DNA of 64,000 nucleotides from Chlorobaculum limnaeum. GTDB lineage: Bacteria > Bacteroidota > Chlorobiia > Chlorobiales > Chlorobiaceae. Where the stretch lies: positions 2,498,001 to 2,562,000 of the forward strand of contig NZ_CP017305.1 of the NCBI RefSeq assembly GCF_001747405.1. Reading direction: 5' to 3'. Position numbers and translations under genes: made by a program. This document shows, piece after piece, positions 24,217 to 33,003 of the stretch. The stretch's first letter is position 1, and every line of letters starts with the position of its first letter. A model generated the notes under the pieces. The model was given only the letters and a program-made list of their open reading frames with translations, ran no database searches and was not told the DNA's origin.

Positions 24217-24616
24217 TTAAGCGCCATCGTTCTCTTTCAAAAGAATACCGAACAAGGCAAGGTTGATGTAATAATTGGAACGGCCAATTTTTTCCTTTTT
24301 TAAAAAACCTTCTTGAGCAAGCGTGTCAAGATATTTGGTTGCTGTTATCCGGCTCACCTTCAAATCTCGTTCGATAAACTCAATCTTGGTATAGGGGTGA
24401 AAAAAAGGTTGTTGATCAGGTCTTGGCTGTAAAATTTATGATCTGCCCTGATACGATGCTTGTACATCATCAGAGCTCGTTTGATTTCTTGAACAACACC
24501 AATAGTTTGGCGAGAGGTCTGTTCGATTGCCGTCAATATATACAGAATCCACTCCTCCCATGCCCCTTGATCCCGAACTGCTTGCAAGAGTCGATAATAC
24601 TCGTATTTATTGCGAA

Positions 24617-25974
24617 GGCTCTTCGCAGAATTTAATGGTCTGGTAGTAAAAATGAGTGGCTTGGTGTAATTTATCCAAGAACGCCAAAACACTAACCCCA
24701 ACGTATGCCGAGCCTCATTACCCATTACCAGCAGTTATTAGGATTACCAGAAACATGGAAGGTGTCGGATGTCCGGCTGTCGATGTCCGGCCCCCGGATA
24801 GAAATCCATCTGGAGTATATCGGACCCAAAGTCGAATGCCCTGAATGCGGCAAGGCCGGACGAATTTATGACCTGGCGCCAGAACAACGGTGGCGGCATC
24901 TGGATACCATGGAGTACGAGACGCATCTGATAGCCAGGGTGCCTCGGTGTGAGTGCAAAGAGCACAGGATCAAGACAATTAAAGTTCCGTGGGCAACGCG
25001 CTCTTCGCGCTACACCCTGAAGTTTGAAGCGCTTGCTGTCGAGTTGCTTCAGGAGTGTTCAAGCATTCAGTCGGCATCGAGGCTCTTGCGATTGAACTGG
25101 CATGCAACCAACGAGATCATGAACCGTGCAGTTAAGCGAGGCCTGAGCCGCCGGAATAAGGAGGCGATTGCTCATCTTGGTCTTGATGAAAAGAGCTTCC
25201 GGGCAGGCCATCAGTATGTGACGATCCTGAACGACCTGAAAGGTGGCCGGGTACTTGAGGTGGTCCAGAGCCGAACGACCGATGGAGCAGAAGCGCTACT
25301 CCTCAGCTTTGAAGCATCGCAACGCCAGGGTGTGAAATCGATCTCGATGGATATGTGGAAGCCCTTCGCGATTGCTGCCAAAAAGCATCTGCCGCAGGCC
25401 GATATTGTGCATGACCGTTTCCATATCAGCAAATATCTGAACGAGGCGGTCGACACGGTTCGTCGCCAAGAGTCCCGTCAACTTCATCATGCCGGGGACA
25501 GGACTCTGATTGGCTCGAAATTCACCTGGCTGCGCAATCCGGAGAACATGACGGAAAGCCAGCGGACAAGCTTTGATCAATTGATGGCCTGTGAGCTGAA
25601 AACCGGAAAAGCCTGGTCGATGAAAAACATGTTTCGGGAGTTCTGGCGGCTGGGTTGTCGAGAGAGTGCAAGCTTCTTTTTCGATTACTGGTCTGAACGC
25701 GTCGACCAGTTAGCGTTGAAACCCATGATCAAGGTCAAAGAGCTGCTGAAGCGGCATCTCGACAACATCCTGAACTATTTCGAGCACGAAATGACCAACG
25801 CAGTTTCCGAAGGTCTGAACAGCAAGATCCAGTTGTACAAAGCATCGGCCCGTGGGTTCCACAGCTTTCACAGCTACCGCATAAGGATTTTGTTTTACTG
25901 TGGAAAGCTCAACATGGCTATTGCCGGTTGACGTAATTGCTGACGAGCGTTACCATTAAATCTTACGATGAACC
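24617..25974 (+). mobile_element. ISL3-family insertion sequence, copy 1
   Basis: A 1358-bp element bounded by imperfect inverted repeats (left GGCTCTTCGC..., right end as the complement of GGTTCATCGT...; 17 of the outer 22 positions match). It is flanked by a perfect 8-bp direct repeat ATTGCGAA (24609-24616 and 25975-25982), the target-site length known for ISL3. It carries one intact transposase gene and has inserted in a fic gene. The copy at 35547-36906 shares the same ends. Confidence 0.97.
24705..25931 (+). CDS. ISL3-family transposase, intact
   Basis: A 408-residue DDE transposase. The N-terminal zinc-finger region has CPECGKAG and a later CECKEH pair, then comes a helix-turn-helix segment (SASRLLRLNWHATNEIMN). 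The catalytic core contains HLGLDEKSFRAG, SMDMWKPF and the final EGLNSKIQLYKASARGFHSFHSYRIRI block, matching ISL3 transposases in order and spacing. The frame is uninterrupted, so this copy could be active and might also act on the defective second copy. Base composition is lower in GC than the flanking housekeeping genes. Confidence 0.95.
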   Translation: MPSLITHYQQLLGLPETWKVSDVRLSMSGPRIEIHLEYIGPKVECPECGKAGRIYDLAPEQRWRHLDTMEYETHLIARVPRCECKEHRIKTIKVPWATRSSRYTLKFEALAVELLQECSSIQSASRLLRLNWHATNEIMNRAVKRGLSRRNKEAIAHLGLDEKSFRAGHQYVTILNDLKGGRVLEVVQSRTTDGAEALLLSFEASQRQGVKSISMDMWKPFAIAAKKHLPQADIVHDRFHISKYLNEAVDTVRRQESRQLHHAGDRTLIGSKFTWLRNPENMTESQRTSFDQLMACELKTGKAWSMKNMFREFWRLGCRESASFFFDYWSERVDQLALKPMIKVKELLKRHLDNILNYFEHEMTNAVSEGLNSKIQLYKASARGFHSFHSYRIRILFYCGKLNMAIAG

Positions 25975-26820
25975 ATTGCGAATAATATACCGACTAAGGT
26001 ACAACACCGGGATATCGAGTAGCCCTTTAAGAACAAGGTAAAGCACATTGATAATTCGTCCTGTTCTGCCATTGCCATCATAAAAAGGATGGATACTTTC
26101 GAATTGATAGTGAATAATCGCCATCTTGATGAGTGGGTCGATGTCCAAGACCGTATCATCATTGATGAACTGTTCAAGGTTGTTCATCAGATACACAATG
26201 GTTTCGTAGTCCTGCGGAGGTGTGTAAATGATTTCCCCGCTCTGCTCGTTCTTCAGTTCGGTACCAGGCAATCTCCGAAATCCAGCCCTGTTTTTTTCGA
26301 GTTCAGCGTGAATATCGAGAATGATGTTCGCCGTAAGAAGTTGCTTTTCCCGAACACTATCAAATCCAGCACGAAGAGCGGCAACATAGTTTCTAACTTC
26401 TTTTGCGGCAGCGCTTGTGGCGAATTCCGGAAATAGCTCATCTCTGAAAAGCTCGTCGTGGGTTGTAATGATGCTTTCAATCGCAGAGCTGTCTTTTGCC
26501 TCCTGAAGTGAAAGCGTATTGATAAGAATTCCGTCGTTAGGAATTGAGCTGGAAACTCCTTTGAGTTCGGCGAGGTAGCGATGAGCAGATGCGGCTTTCC
26601 TGAGTATGGGCGCTGTTTCCAGATAATCACAGTGCAGCGGCGGTAGCGGAGCAAGTGTCGACATCATGCGTTCCCCCCAAGGGTAACGTGCATAAGAAAG
26701 CCCCTTTTTTTGTGCACATTGAGCATCACATGCATACTTTTTGCCCTTTTTCTATACATGTTTGAAAAAGCTTCGCACCGAAATCAGAAAAAAAAGCGTA
26801 ATTAGCAATAACGGTACCTT

Positions 26821-27792
26821 TCATCCACGTCCCCCTGCATCTCCCCCCTCGCTTTCCGACGGCTCTTCCGCCATCTCTTCTTCGGAGGCGGTGGCTACGA
26901 GGACTTCGGCGACTCGGAGGGAGCGGCGGCACTCTTCGAGGTCGGGGCGGCTGTCGGCGAATTTGACCAGGTCGGCCTGGTCGAGCAGCTTGATCAGTTC
27001 ATGGCGGATGTTGATCCGGCGGGCGGCAAGCTCTTCGGCGATCTCCTGCGTGACCATTTCGAGCGCTCCGAAGCGGTAACGTTTCTGAAGAAATTCGCGG
27101 AGGATGTTGCTGAGCGATTCGTATCCGGCAGCGGACTGCATGCCTTTCGAGAGCTGGCGGCGCATCGCGCGGAGCTTCTGGCGGGCGGCGCGCACCGGGT
27201 CGTCGAGGTGGCGGCGCAAGGCGGTGACGAGCAGATTGACCGCATAGCCGACAAGCCCCAGCGCCGCGAAAGCGAGCAGCACCGGCACGAGTAGCCAGGT
27301 CGGAAATGGCGCACTGACCGGCGACGCTATCGGGCGCAGCTCCGTGACGGTCGAGTCGGTCATGCTCAGCACCGTCACCGTGGCGCTTGGTTCGATGACG
27401 AGCCGCTCCGAGCCCGACGCCGGCGCCTTGCCGGAAAAGACCGTGAAGCCCGGCAGCGGCTTGCTGCCAGAGCCGAACACGGCGATTTCGGCATCCATCC
27501 GGAATTCGGCCCGTCCGTTTTGCAGCTCCCTCGTCGTGGATTTGGTGCCGGTGATCTCGAACGGCGTGCCCTGGCCGGTCTTGAGTGATGCGACGGAGAC
27601 CGAATCACGTCGGTCGTGCTGCACGGTGATGACGTAGCGCAGCCGTTCTCCGGCAAAAAGGCTGTCCGGCTCGGCGCTCACCCTCACGTCGGCGGGACGG
27701 AGCGCGGCACTCGCGGAGGCCGGAAGCAGCGCCGCGACGAGGCAGGCGGTCAGCAGCGGGGCCGTGAGCTTCGATTTACACCCGGCGCTCAC
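26821..27792 (-). CDS. Membrane-anchored protein of the MoxR/DUF58 operon
   Basis: A 323-residue protein with a signal peptide (LLTACLVAALLPASASA), an extracytoplasmic beta-rich domain of about 150 residues, one transmembrane helix (TWLLVPVLLAFAALGLVGYAVNLL) and a cytoplasmic helical tail with a TQEIAEEL...LLDQADLVKFAD segment. This layout resembles BatD and DUF4381 proteins that accompany MoxR ATPases. The precise family is uncertain. It overlaps the preceding DUF58 gene by 17 nt and ends the three-gene unit. The role is probably envelope stress or assembly of a partner protein (inference). Confidence 0.65.
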   Translation of the reverse strand: MSAGCKSKLTAPLLTACLVAALLPASASAALRPADVRVSAEPDSLFAGERLRYVITVQHDRRDSVSVASLKTGQGTPFEITGTKSTTRELQNGRAEFRMDAEIAVFGSGSKPLPGFTVFSGKAPASGSERLVIEPSATVTVLSMTDSTVTELRPIASPVSAPFPTWLLVPVLLAFAALGLVGYAVNLLVTALRRHLDDPVRAARQKLRAMRRQLSKGMQSAAGYESLSNILREFLQKRYRFGALEMVTQEIAEELAARRINIRHELIKLLDQADLVKFADSRPDLEECRRSLRVAEVLVATASEEEMAEEPSESEGGDAGGRG

Positions 27793-28699
27793 GGTGGCGG
27801 AAAAATGCGTTCAGGCCGCCGATGATCGACTTGCCGGTATCGAGAAAGACCGCATCGACCTTCATGCGGCTCAGTTGCCGCTGCACCGCTTCGCGCTCGC
27901 GCTGCCGCTCCGTGGCGTAGCGGGCGAGGAAGGCGCGACTCCCGGCATCGATCGTCATGCGCTCGCCCGTCTCCGGATCGACCAGATCGAGCAGGCCCGC
28001 CCTGGGAAACTCGCGGTCGAGCGGGTCGCCGATGTGGATGAGCACGAAGTCGTGGCGGATGTTGAGCAGCTTCATGCCCCGCTCATACTCCGAACCGAGC
28101 AGGTCGGTGAGCAGAAAGATGATCGCCTTGCGCTTCTGCGTGCGGCGGATGAAGGAGAGCGCCGCGTCGATGTCGGTTTTGCGCCCGCACTGCCGAAGCG
28201 AGAAGATTTCGTTCAGGATCACCAGCGCGTGGGCGCGGCCTTTGCGGGGCGGAATGTAGGTCTCGACCTTGTCGGTGAAGACGAGCAGCCCCACCATGTC
28301 GTTGTTCTGCACGGCGCTGAAGGCCAGAATCGCCGAGACCTCGGCGGCCAGCTCCTTTTTCAGCCGTCCGCTGCCAAAGAGCATGGAGCCGGAGCCATCG
28401 AGCACCAGCATCAGGATGCGCTCGCGCTCCTCGGTGAACATCTTGACGTAGAGGTCGTTCTTGTGCGCCGAGGTGTTCCAGTCGACAGTGCGCACATCGT
28501 CACCGTACTGGTACTCGCGCACCTGGCTGAACTCGATGCCGCGGCCCTTGAAGGAGGAGTGGTACTCGCCGCTGAACAGCTCGTTGACCAGCCGCCTCGA
28601 CCGGATTTCGAGCTTGCGCACCATCGCCGACAGCTCTCTGGGATCGGGCGCCTCCGACACGCCGCTGACGGCGCGAGAATCTTCAGGGCACCTGGACAT
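27776..28699 (-). CDS. DUF58 / von Willebrand factor A-like protein
   Basis: A 307-residue soluble protein. It shows the DUF58 signature (GEYHSSFKGRGIEFSQVREYQYGDDVRTVDWNTSA, here cited in parts GRGIEFSQVREYQ and DDVRTVDWN). A vWA-like fold follows with LVLDGSGSMLFG, whose DxSxS metal-site motif is intact. DUF58 proteins work with MoxR AAA ATPases, probably as adaptors that present a client. The ORF overlaps moxR by 17 nt and the downstream membrane protein by 17 nt, so the three are tightly coupled. Confidence 0.9.
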   Translation of the reverse strand: MSRCPEDSRAVSGVSEAPDPRELSAMVRKLEIRSRRLVNELFSGEYHSSFKGRGIEFSQVREYQYGDDVRTVDWNTSAHKNDLYVKMFTEERERILMLVLDGSGSMLFGSGRLKKELAAEVSAILAFSAVQNNDMVGLLVFTDKVETYIPPRKGRAHALVILNEIFSLRQCGRKTDIDAALSFIRRTQKRKAIIFLLTDLLGSEYERGMKLLNIRHDFVLIHIGDPLDREFPRAGLLDLVDPETGERMTIDAGSRAFLARYATERQREREAVQRQLSRMKVDAVFLDTGKSIIGGLNAFFRHRERRV

Positions 28700-29681
28700 G
28701 TTCGAGAATGTTTCGGATGAAATCCTCGGCCTTCATGTTTTCGGCCTCCGCCTCGTAACTCGGCCTGGCGCGGTGGCGCAAGACCTCGTACACGATGCTC
28801 TTGACATCCTCCGGCGTGGCATAGGCGCGGCGCTGCAAAAAGGCGTGGGCCTTGGAGGCCAGCAGGAGAAAGATCGATGCGCGGGGCGATGCGCCATACT
28901 CGATCATCGTCGAAAGAGCGCCAAGGCCGTAACGCTCCGGCGAGCGGGTGGCCGTGACCAGATCGACGATGTAGCGCTGCACCCGCTGGTCAACGTAGAT
29001 GCGATCCACCAGCCCTCGCGCCCGGAACACCTCTTCAGGCTGAACGACCGCCGAGACCTCGACGGGCGCCTGCACCGCCGACGCCCGCTGCATCACTTCG
29101 AGCTCCTCCTCGAAGGTCGGGTACTCGACGATGATCTTCATCATGAAACGGTCGAGCTGCGCTTCCGGCAGCATGTAAGTTCCCTCGTGCTCGACGGGGT
29201 TCTGCGTGGCCAGCACCATGAACGGCTCGCCAAGCGGATAGGTCACATCGCCAATCGTGACTTGCTTCTCCTGCATCGCTTCGAGCAGCGCGGACTGCAC
29301 CTTGGCGGGCGAGCGGTTGATCTCGTCGGCAAGGATCACGTTGGCGAACACCGGCCCCCTGCGCGGATGAAACTCCATCGTTTTCGGATTGTAGATCATC
29401 GTGCCGATCAGGTCGGCGGGCAACATGTCGGGTGTGAACTGGATGCGGTGGAACGAGAGGTTCATCGACGCCGCGAAGGTGCGCACGATGAGCGTCTTGG
29501 CGAGGCCCGGCACTCCTTCGAGCAGGAGGTGGCCATTGGCGAGCAGCGCGATGAACACTTTGTCGATGACCCCGCTCTGGCCGATGATGGTCGTAGCCAG
29601 CACCTCCCGCGCCCGGTCGATGAATGCCGACTCCTCGGCGATCTGCCGACCGAGGGTTTCAAGTTCCGTTTCCTGTTTCAT
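28683..29681 (-). CDS. moxR: MoxR family AAA+ ATPase
   Basis: A 332-residue AAA_3 ATPase. The N-terminal helical part precedes a Walker A-like segment GVPGLAKTLIVRTFA, the conserved GTMIYNPKTMEFHPRRGPVF stretch, Walker B ILADEINRSPAKVQSALLEAM and sensor 1 (VLATQNPVEHEGTYMLPEAQ), with the C-terminal lid after it. The family remodels proteins together with vWA partners; here the partner is the overlapping DUF58 gene. The open frame reaches upstream through a dispersed hairpin repeat, so ATG 29681 (MKQETELETL) is the credible start. Confidence 0.93.
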   Translation of the reverse strand: MKQETELETLGRQIAEESAFIDRAREVLATTIIGQSGVIDKVFIALLANGHLLLEGVPGLAKTLIVRTFAASMNLSFHRIQFTPDMLPADLIGTMIYNPKTMEFHPRRGPVFANVILADEINRSPAKVQSALLEAMQEKQVTIGDVTYPLGEPFMVLATQNPVEHEGTYMLPEAQLDRFMMKIIVEYPTFEEELEVMQRASAVQAPVEVSAVVQPEEVFRARGLVDRIYVDQRVQRYIVDLVTATRSPERYGLGALSTMIEYGASPRASIFLLLASKAHAFLQRRAYATPEDVKSIVYEVLRHRARPSYEAEAENMKAEDFIRNILEHVQVP

Positions 29682-29715
29682 GGGTTGGTTCCGAGTGTTC
29701 CGGTGGTTGCGATTC

Positions 29716-29795
29716 ACCTCCCCGGCTTGAAAGCCGGGGCAACATGAATGTATGAATTCAGAATGTCCGGCGGGTTGAAACCCGCCTGAGTGCAT
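29716..29795. repeat. Double-hairpin repeat, family A, copy 1
   Basis: Two perfect palindromic hairpins, CCCCGGCTTGAAAGCCGGGG (29720-29739) and GGCGGGTTGAAACCCGCC (29769-29786), are separated by about 29 bp containing CAACATGAATGTA. The same arrangement and spacer start occur at 51973-52050. This copy lies just upstream of moxR. Confidence 0.85.
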
Positions 29796-29852
29796 GGATT
29801 GGAAGCGCCCGCTAGACCGACACGTCCATCATTATCCATTGTCAATTATCAA

Positions 29853-30086
29853 TTACTCCTTAACCTTCCGAAAAACCCCCTTGAAGCCAAACGCCAGCAG
29901 AGCGAGACCGATGATAAGCGCTGACCAGGAGATCATGTCGCCGATGTAGAAGGCGCTGTTGAGTAAACCGAGACCTGGCGCGAAGAGCAGCACGAGGTCG
30001 GCTCCGATCAGGATCAGAAACGCCCTGAAAAAGCTGACTTTCACGCGCGATTTGCTATTGTTCTCCTCTTTCTTAGCTTTGGCCAT
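29853..30086 (-). CDS. Small two-helix membrane protein, unknown function
   Basis: A 77-residue protein with a lysine-rich N-terminus (MAKAKKEENNSKSRVK), two hydrophobic segments (AFLILIGADLVLLFAPGLGLL and the SALIIGLALLAFGF region) and a basic C-terminus (KGVFRKVKE). I recognise no family. The start at 30086 lies only 22 bp from the divergent tsaD start, so promoters must overlap or lie within the genes. The coherent topology and codon use make it a likely real gene. Confidence 0.6.
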   Translation of the reverse strand: MAKAKKEENNSKSRVKVSFFRAFLILIGADLVLLFAPGLGLLNSAFYIGDMISWSALIIGLALLAFGFKGVFRKVKE

Positions 30087-30108
30087 TATGCATTTCCACT
30101 CTTGAGCG

Positions 30109-31170
30109 ATGAATATTTTAGGGATAGAAACCAGTTGCGACGAAACCTCGGCTGCCGTCCTCGGCGGCGGAAAGGTTCTCTCGAACGTTGTCAGTTCCCA
30201 GCGATGCCACACCGGGTTTGGCGGCGTGGTGCCAGAGCTGGCTTCAAGGGAACATGAGCGGCTGATCGTCTCGATTGTCGAGGCCGCCATGGCTGAAGCA
30301 AATATAGCAAAAAATGACCTCGATCTCATAGCGGCCACCGCTGGGCCGGGGCTGATCGGCGCGGTGATGGTGGGCCTCTGCTTCGCCGAGGGACTCGCCT
30401 GGGCGCTCGGCAAGCCCTTCGTGCCGGTCAACCACGTCGAGGCGCACATCTTCTCGCCCTTCATCAGCGACGAGACCGGGCACCGCGAGCCGACGGGGGA
30501 TTTCGTTTCGCTGACCGTCTCCGGCGGCCACACGCTGCTGTCGGTCGTCCGGCAGGACTTGAGCTACGAGGTGATCGGGCGCACCATCGACGACGCGGCG
30601 GGCGAGGCGTTCGACAAGACCGGCAAGATGCTCGGCCTCGGCTACCCCGCCGGGCCGGTGATCGACCGGCTGGCGCGAGACGGCGATCCGCAATTCCACC
30701 GCTTCCCGCGTGCGCTCACCTCCAGCTCGCAGACCAGCAAAAGCTACCGCGGCAACTTCGACTTCAGCTTCTCCGGCCTCAAAACCTCCGTGCGCACCTG
30801 GCTCGAAAACCATGACGCGGAGTTCGCCCAAGTGCACCAGGCCGACCTGGCGGCCTCGATCCAGTCGGCAATTGTCGAGGTGCTGGTGGAGAAAACCGTC
30901 ACCGCCGCGCAGCTGCATAAAGTCAATGCGATTTCGGTGGCGGGCGGCGTGAGCGCCAACTCCGGCCTGCGCTCGGCGATGCAGGCGGCCTGCCGTCGGC
31001 ACGGCATCGAACTCTTCATCCCCGCGCTCGCCTACTCGACCGACAACGCCGCCATGATCGCCACGATGGCGCAGTTGATGATCGAGCGCGGCAAGTACAG
31101 CATCGAGAATAATTCATACGGCGTCGCGCCCTTCGCCCGGTTCGACGCAGCCAGAAAAGGGGCGCGTTGA
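30109..31170 (+). CDS. tsaD: tRNA N6-threonylcarbamoyladenosine transferase TsaD
   Basis: A 353-residue TsaD/Gcp/Kae1 protein. It has the start [15 protein letters not shown], the metal-binding HVEAH motif ([12 protein letters not shown]), the nucleotide-binding VSGGHTLL and [19 protein letters not shown], and the C-terminal [12 protein letters not shown]. It transfers threonylcarbamoyl from TsaC-made adenylate to A37 of ANN-decoding tRNAs in the cytoplasm, with TsaB and TsaE. The adjacent yajC follows 105 bp downstream. Confidence 0.97.
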   Translation: MNILGIETSCDETSAAVLGGGKVLSNVVSSQRCHTGFGGVVPELASREHERLIVSIVEAAMAEANIAKNDLDLIAATAGPGLIGAVMVGLCFAEGLAWALGKPFVPVNHVEAHIFSPFISDETGHREPTGDFVSLTVSGGHTLLSVVRQDLSYEVIGRTIDDAAGEAFDKTGKMLGLGYPAGPVIDRLARDGDPQFHRFPRALTSSSQTSKSYRGNFDFSFSGLKTSVRTWLENHDAEFAQVHQADLAASIQSAIVEVLVEKTVTAAQLHKVNAISVAGGVSANSGLRSAMQAACRRHGIELFIPALAYSTDNAAMIATMAQLMIERGKYSIENNSYGVAPFARFDAARKGAR

Positions 31171-31275
31171 AATAGTTCGGGAAATAAATTATCTTCGAAT
31201 TCGAAAAAAGCGCCCTGTCCGGCCCGAATCCGGCTGGAAGGCCAAGCTCCGAATACCAACCGCAAGCCATTGACC

Positions 31276-31632
31276 ATGTCTGACACCATCCTTGCCCTGA
31301 TGCTCTTCGCTCCGCCGACCGGAACCGGACCGGAACCGAATCCGTTCATTCAGCTCGTACCGCTCGTCCTGATCTTCGTCGTCTTTTACTTCTTCATGAT
31401 CCGCCCGCAGCAGAAAAAACAGAAAGAGCGCGAATCGCTGCTCAACGACATCAAGCGCGGCGACCGGGTCGTCACCATCGGCGGCATTCACGGCACCGTT
31501 GCCGGGATCGAAACCGAGAAAAAAACGGTTCTTGTGCAGGTTGCCGACAACGTCAAGATCAAGTTCGAACGTTCGGCGATCGCCAACATAGAAAAACAGG
31601 AAACCGGCGACAAGCTCGCCTCGAAGGAGTAA
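31276..31632 (+). CDS. yajC: Preprotein translocase subunit YajC
   Basis: A 118-residue protein with one N-terminal transmembrane helix (LVPLVLIFVVFYFFMIRPQQKKQKER) containing the YajC hallmark FMIRPQQKK, then a small cytoplasmic domain (LKRGDRVVTIGGIHGTV-like). It associates with SecDF in the Sec holotranslocon. Here it is not beside secD-secF but 7.6 kb away, in line with tsaD and carA. ATG 31276 was chosen over TTG 31270. It ends 9 bp before carA. Confidence 0.95.
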   Translation: MSDTILALMLFAPPTGTGPEPNPFIQLVPLVLIFVVFYFFMIRPQQKKQKERESLLNDIKRGDRVVTIGGIHGTVAGIETEKKTVLVQVADNVKIKFERSAIANIEKQETGDKLASKE

Positions 31633-31641
31633 GAAGCATCG

Positions 31642-32742
31642 ATGCAGGAAATACCCGCAATTCTGGTTCTCGAAAACGGCTCGGTCTATCGCGGAACCGC
31701 ATTCGGCCATACCGGCGAAGCTGCCGGTGAAGTGGTCTTCAACACATCGCTGACCGGATACCAGGAGATTCTGACCGATCCCTCCTACACCGGGCAGATG
31801 GTGGTCATGACCTACCCGCTGATCGGCAACTACGGCATCACGCCGAACGACGACGAGTCGGCGAAAATCTGGGCCTCGGCGCTGATCGTGCGCGAAGCCT
31901 CCAACGTCTACAGTAACTACGAATCGACCCGCAGCCTCGACGAAACGCTGAAAGAGGCTGGAGTGATGGGCCTTGCCGGTATCGACACCCGCAAGCTGGT
32001 GAGAGAGATTCGCCAGATGGGCGCGATGCGCGCGGTGATCTCGACCCAGTGCGACGACATCGAGGCGCTGAAGGCGCAGGCAGCGGCCATACCGGAGATG
32101 ACCGGCCTCGACTTGGTCAAAACCGTCACGACCGGCGAGAGCTACACGGTTGACAACCCGGAAGCGAAATATCACGTCGTCGCCTTCGACTACGGCATTA
32201 AAACCAACATCCTTCGCCAGCTCAAGGCGGAGGGATGCAAGGTCACGGTGGTGACGGCGAAAACGACCGCCGACGAGGTGCTCGCGCTGAATCCCGACGG
32301 CGTCTTTCTCTCCAACGGCCCCGGCGATCCCTTCGCCGTCACCTACGCCATCGACACCATTCGCGAGCTGGCCGCCCGAAACGGCAAACTGCCGATCTTT
32401 GGCATCTGCCTTGGCCACCAGTTGCTCTCGCTCGCGTTTGGCGCGAAAACCTACAAGCTCAAGTTCGGCCACCACGGCGCGAACCATCCGGTCAAGAACC
32501 TGCTCGACAGCCGCATCGAGATCACCTCGCAGAACCACGGCTTCGCCGTCGAGATGGAGAGCCTGCCCGAAGCCCTCGAACTGACCCACAAGAACCTCTA
32601 CGACCTGACCGTCGAGGGCATCCGCCACCGCGAGCTGCCCTGCTTCTCGGTACAATACCACCCCGAAGCCGCCCCCGGCCCGCACGACTCGCACTACCTC
32701 TTCAAAGAGTTCACCGAACTGATGGAGAAGTCGAAGAACTGA
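31642..32742 (+). CDS. carA: Carbamoyl-phosphate synthase small subunit
   Basis: A 366-residue CarA. The N-terminal CPSase_sm domain ([41 protein letters not shown] region) is followed by a class I glutamine amidotransferase with the nucleophile in [16 protein letters not shown] and the His/Glu pair in [13 protein letters not shown]. It hydrolyses glutamine and channels ammonia to CarB for pyrimidine and arginine synthesis. carB is not adjacent. A partial second copy of its last ~100 bp occurs at 34100-34216, after a decayed ATPase gene. Confidence 0.97.
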   Translation: MQEIPAILVLENGSVYRGTAFGHTGEAAGEVVFNTSLTGYQEILTDPSYTGQMVVMTYPLIGNYGITPNDDESAKIWASALIVREASNVYSNYESTRSLDETLKEAGVMGLAGIDTRKLVREIRQMGAMRAVISTQCDDIEALKAQAAAIPEMTGLDLVKTVTTGESYTVDNPEAKYHVVAFDYGIKTNILRQLKAEGCKVTVVTAKTTADEVLALNPDGVFLSNGPGDPFAVTYAIDTIRELAARNGKLPIFGICLGHQLLSLAFGAKTYKLKFGHHGANHPVKNLLDSRIEITSQNHGFAVEMESLPEALELTHKNLYDLTVEGIRHRELPCFSVQYHPEAAPGPHDSHYLFKEFTELMEKSKN

Positions 32743-32776
32743 CCCTTCCGGACGCAAACGGTCTCGAATGGATACC

Positions 32777-32812
32777 AAAAAAGCCAGAGCTTGCAACACT
32801 CTGGCTTTTTTT
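32777..32812. terminator. Bidirectional terminator after carA
   Basis: AAAAAAGCCAGAG, a short loop, then CTCTGGCTTTTTT form a 13-pair stem with T-runs on both strands, 34 bp after the carA stop codon. It can end transcription from carA on the plus strand and anything arriving from the right on the minus strand. Confidence 0.9.
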
Positions 32813-32833
32813 ATTGGGGTGATTTCATCCAAT

Positions 32834-32885
32834 AGACAGTCGCCCGTTTCGAACCGGTGCGGATTCTCACCGGGCTTTCAGTAGC
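32834..32885 (-). ncRNA. Cobalamin-riboswitch-like core, apparently truncated and orphan
   Basis: On the minus strand, GAAAGCCCGGTGAGAATCC followed by GCACCGG, CGGGC and GACTGT matches the order of the conserved B12-riboswitch core (GGTG-AATCC-GC...CCCGC-ACTGT). The downstream part of the aptamer is not recognisable. The sequence runs directly into the terminator after carA, with no minus-strand gene to control. It may be a leftover fragment. The match is by eye only. Confidence 0.35.
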
Positions 32886-33003
32886 GATTAGCGATGTGGC
32901 ATGTCAGCTATTGATTTGATCTCTCAAGACAGTTTAAAAGTATACAATAACGTGAGATGGCGTCGGGAAAACGGCAATGGCAGAGGGTCGATGCCAAAGC
33001 TTT

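Larger units (their letters stand above)
24217..26667 (-). pseudogene. Fic family gene interrupted by an ISL3 element
   Basis: The 5' part (25975-26667) encodes a Fic_N segment (SLQEAKDSSAIESIITTHDE) and the active-site motif HPFYDGNGRTGR. The 3' part (24217-24616) encodes the C-terminal helices and winged-helix domain. Removing the IS and one copy of the target duplication joins ...LSRYIIRN to KYEYYRLLQAV... exactly in frame. A seven-A tract (24400-24406) carries a further one-base loss; restoring it gives a 361-residue product ending ...GILLKENDGA. The gene is therefore broken twice. It is a different subfamily from the intact fic at 6.7 kb. Confidence 0.93.

Noticed and set aside
31189-32832. 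547-codon minus-strand frame across yajC and carA
   Set aside because: It overlaps two recognised genes, crosses the terminator after carA and has no domain-like content.
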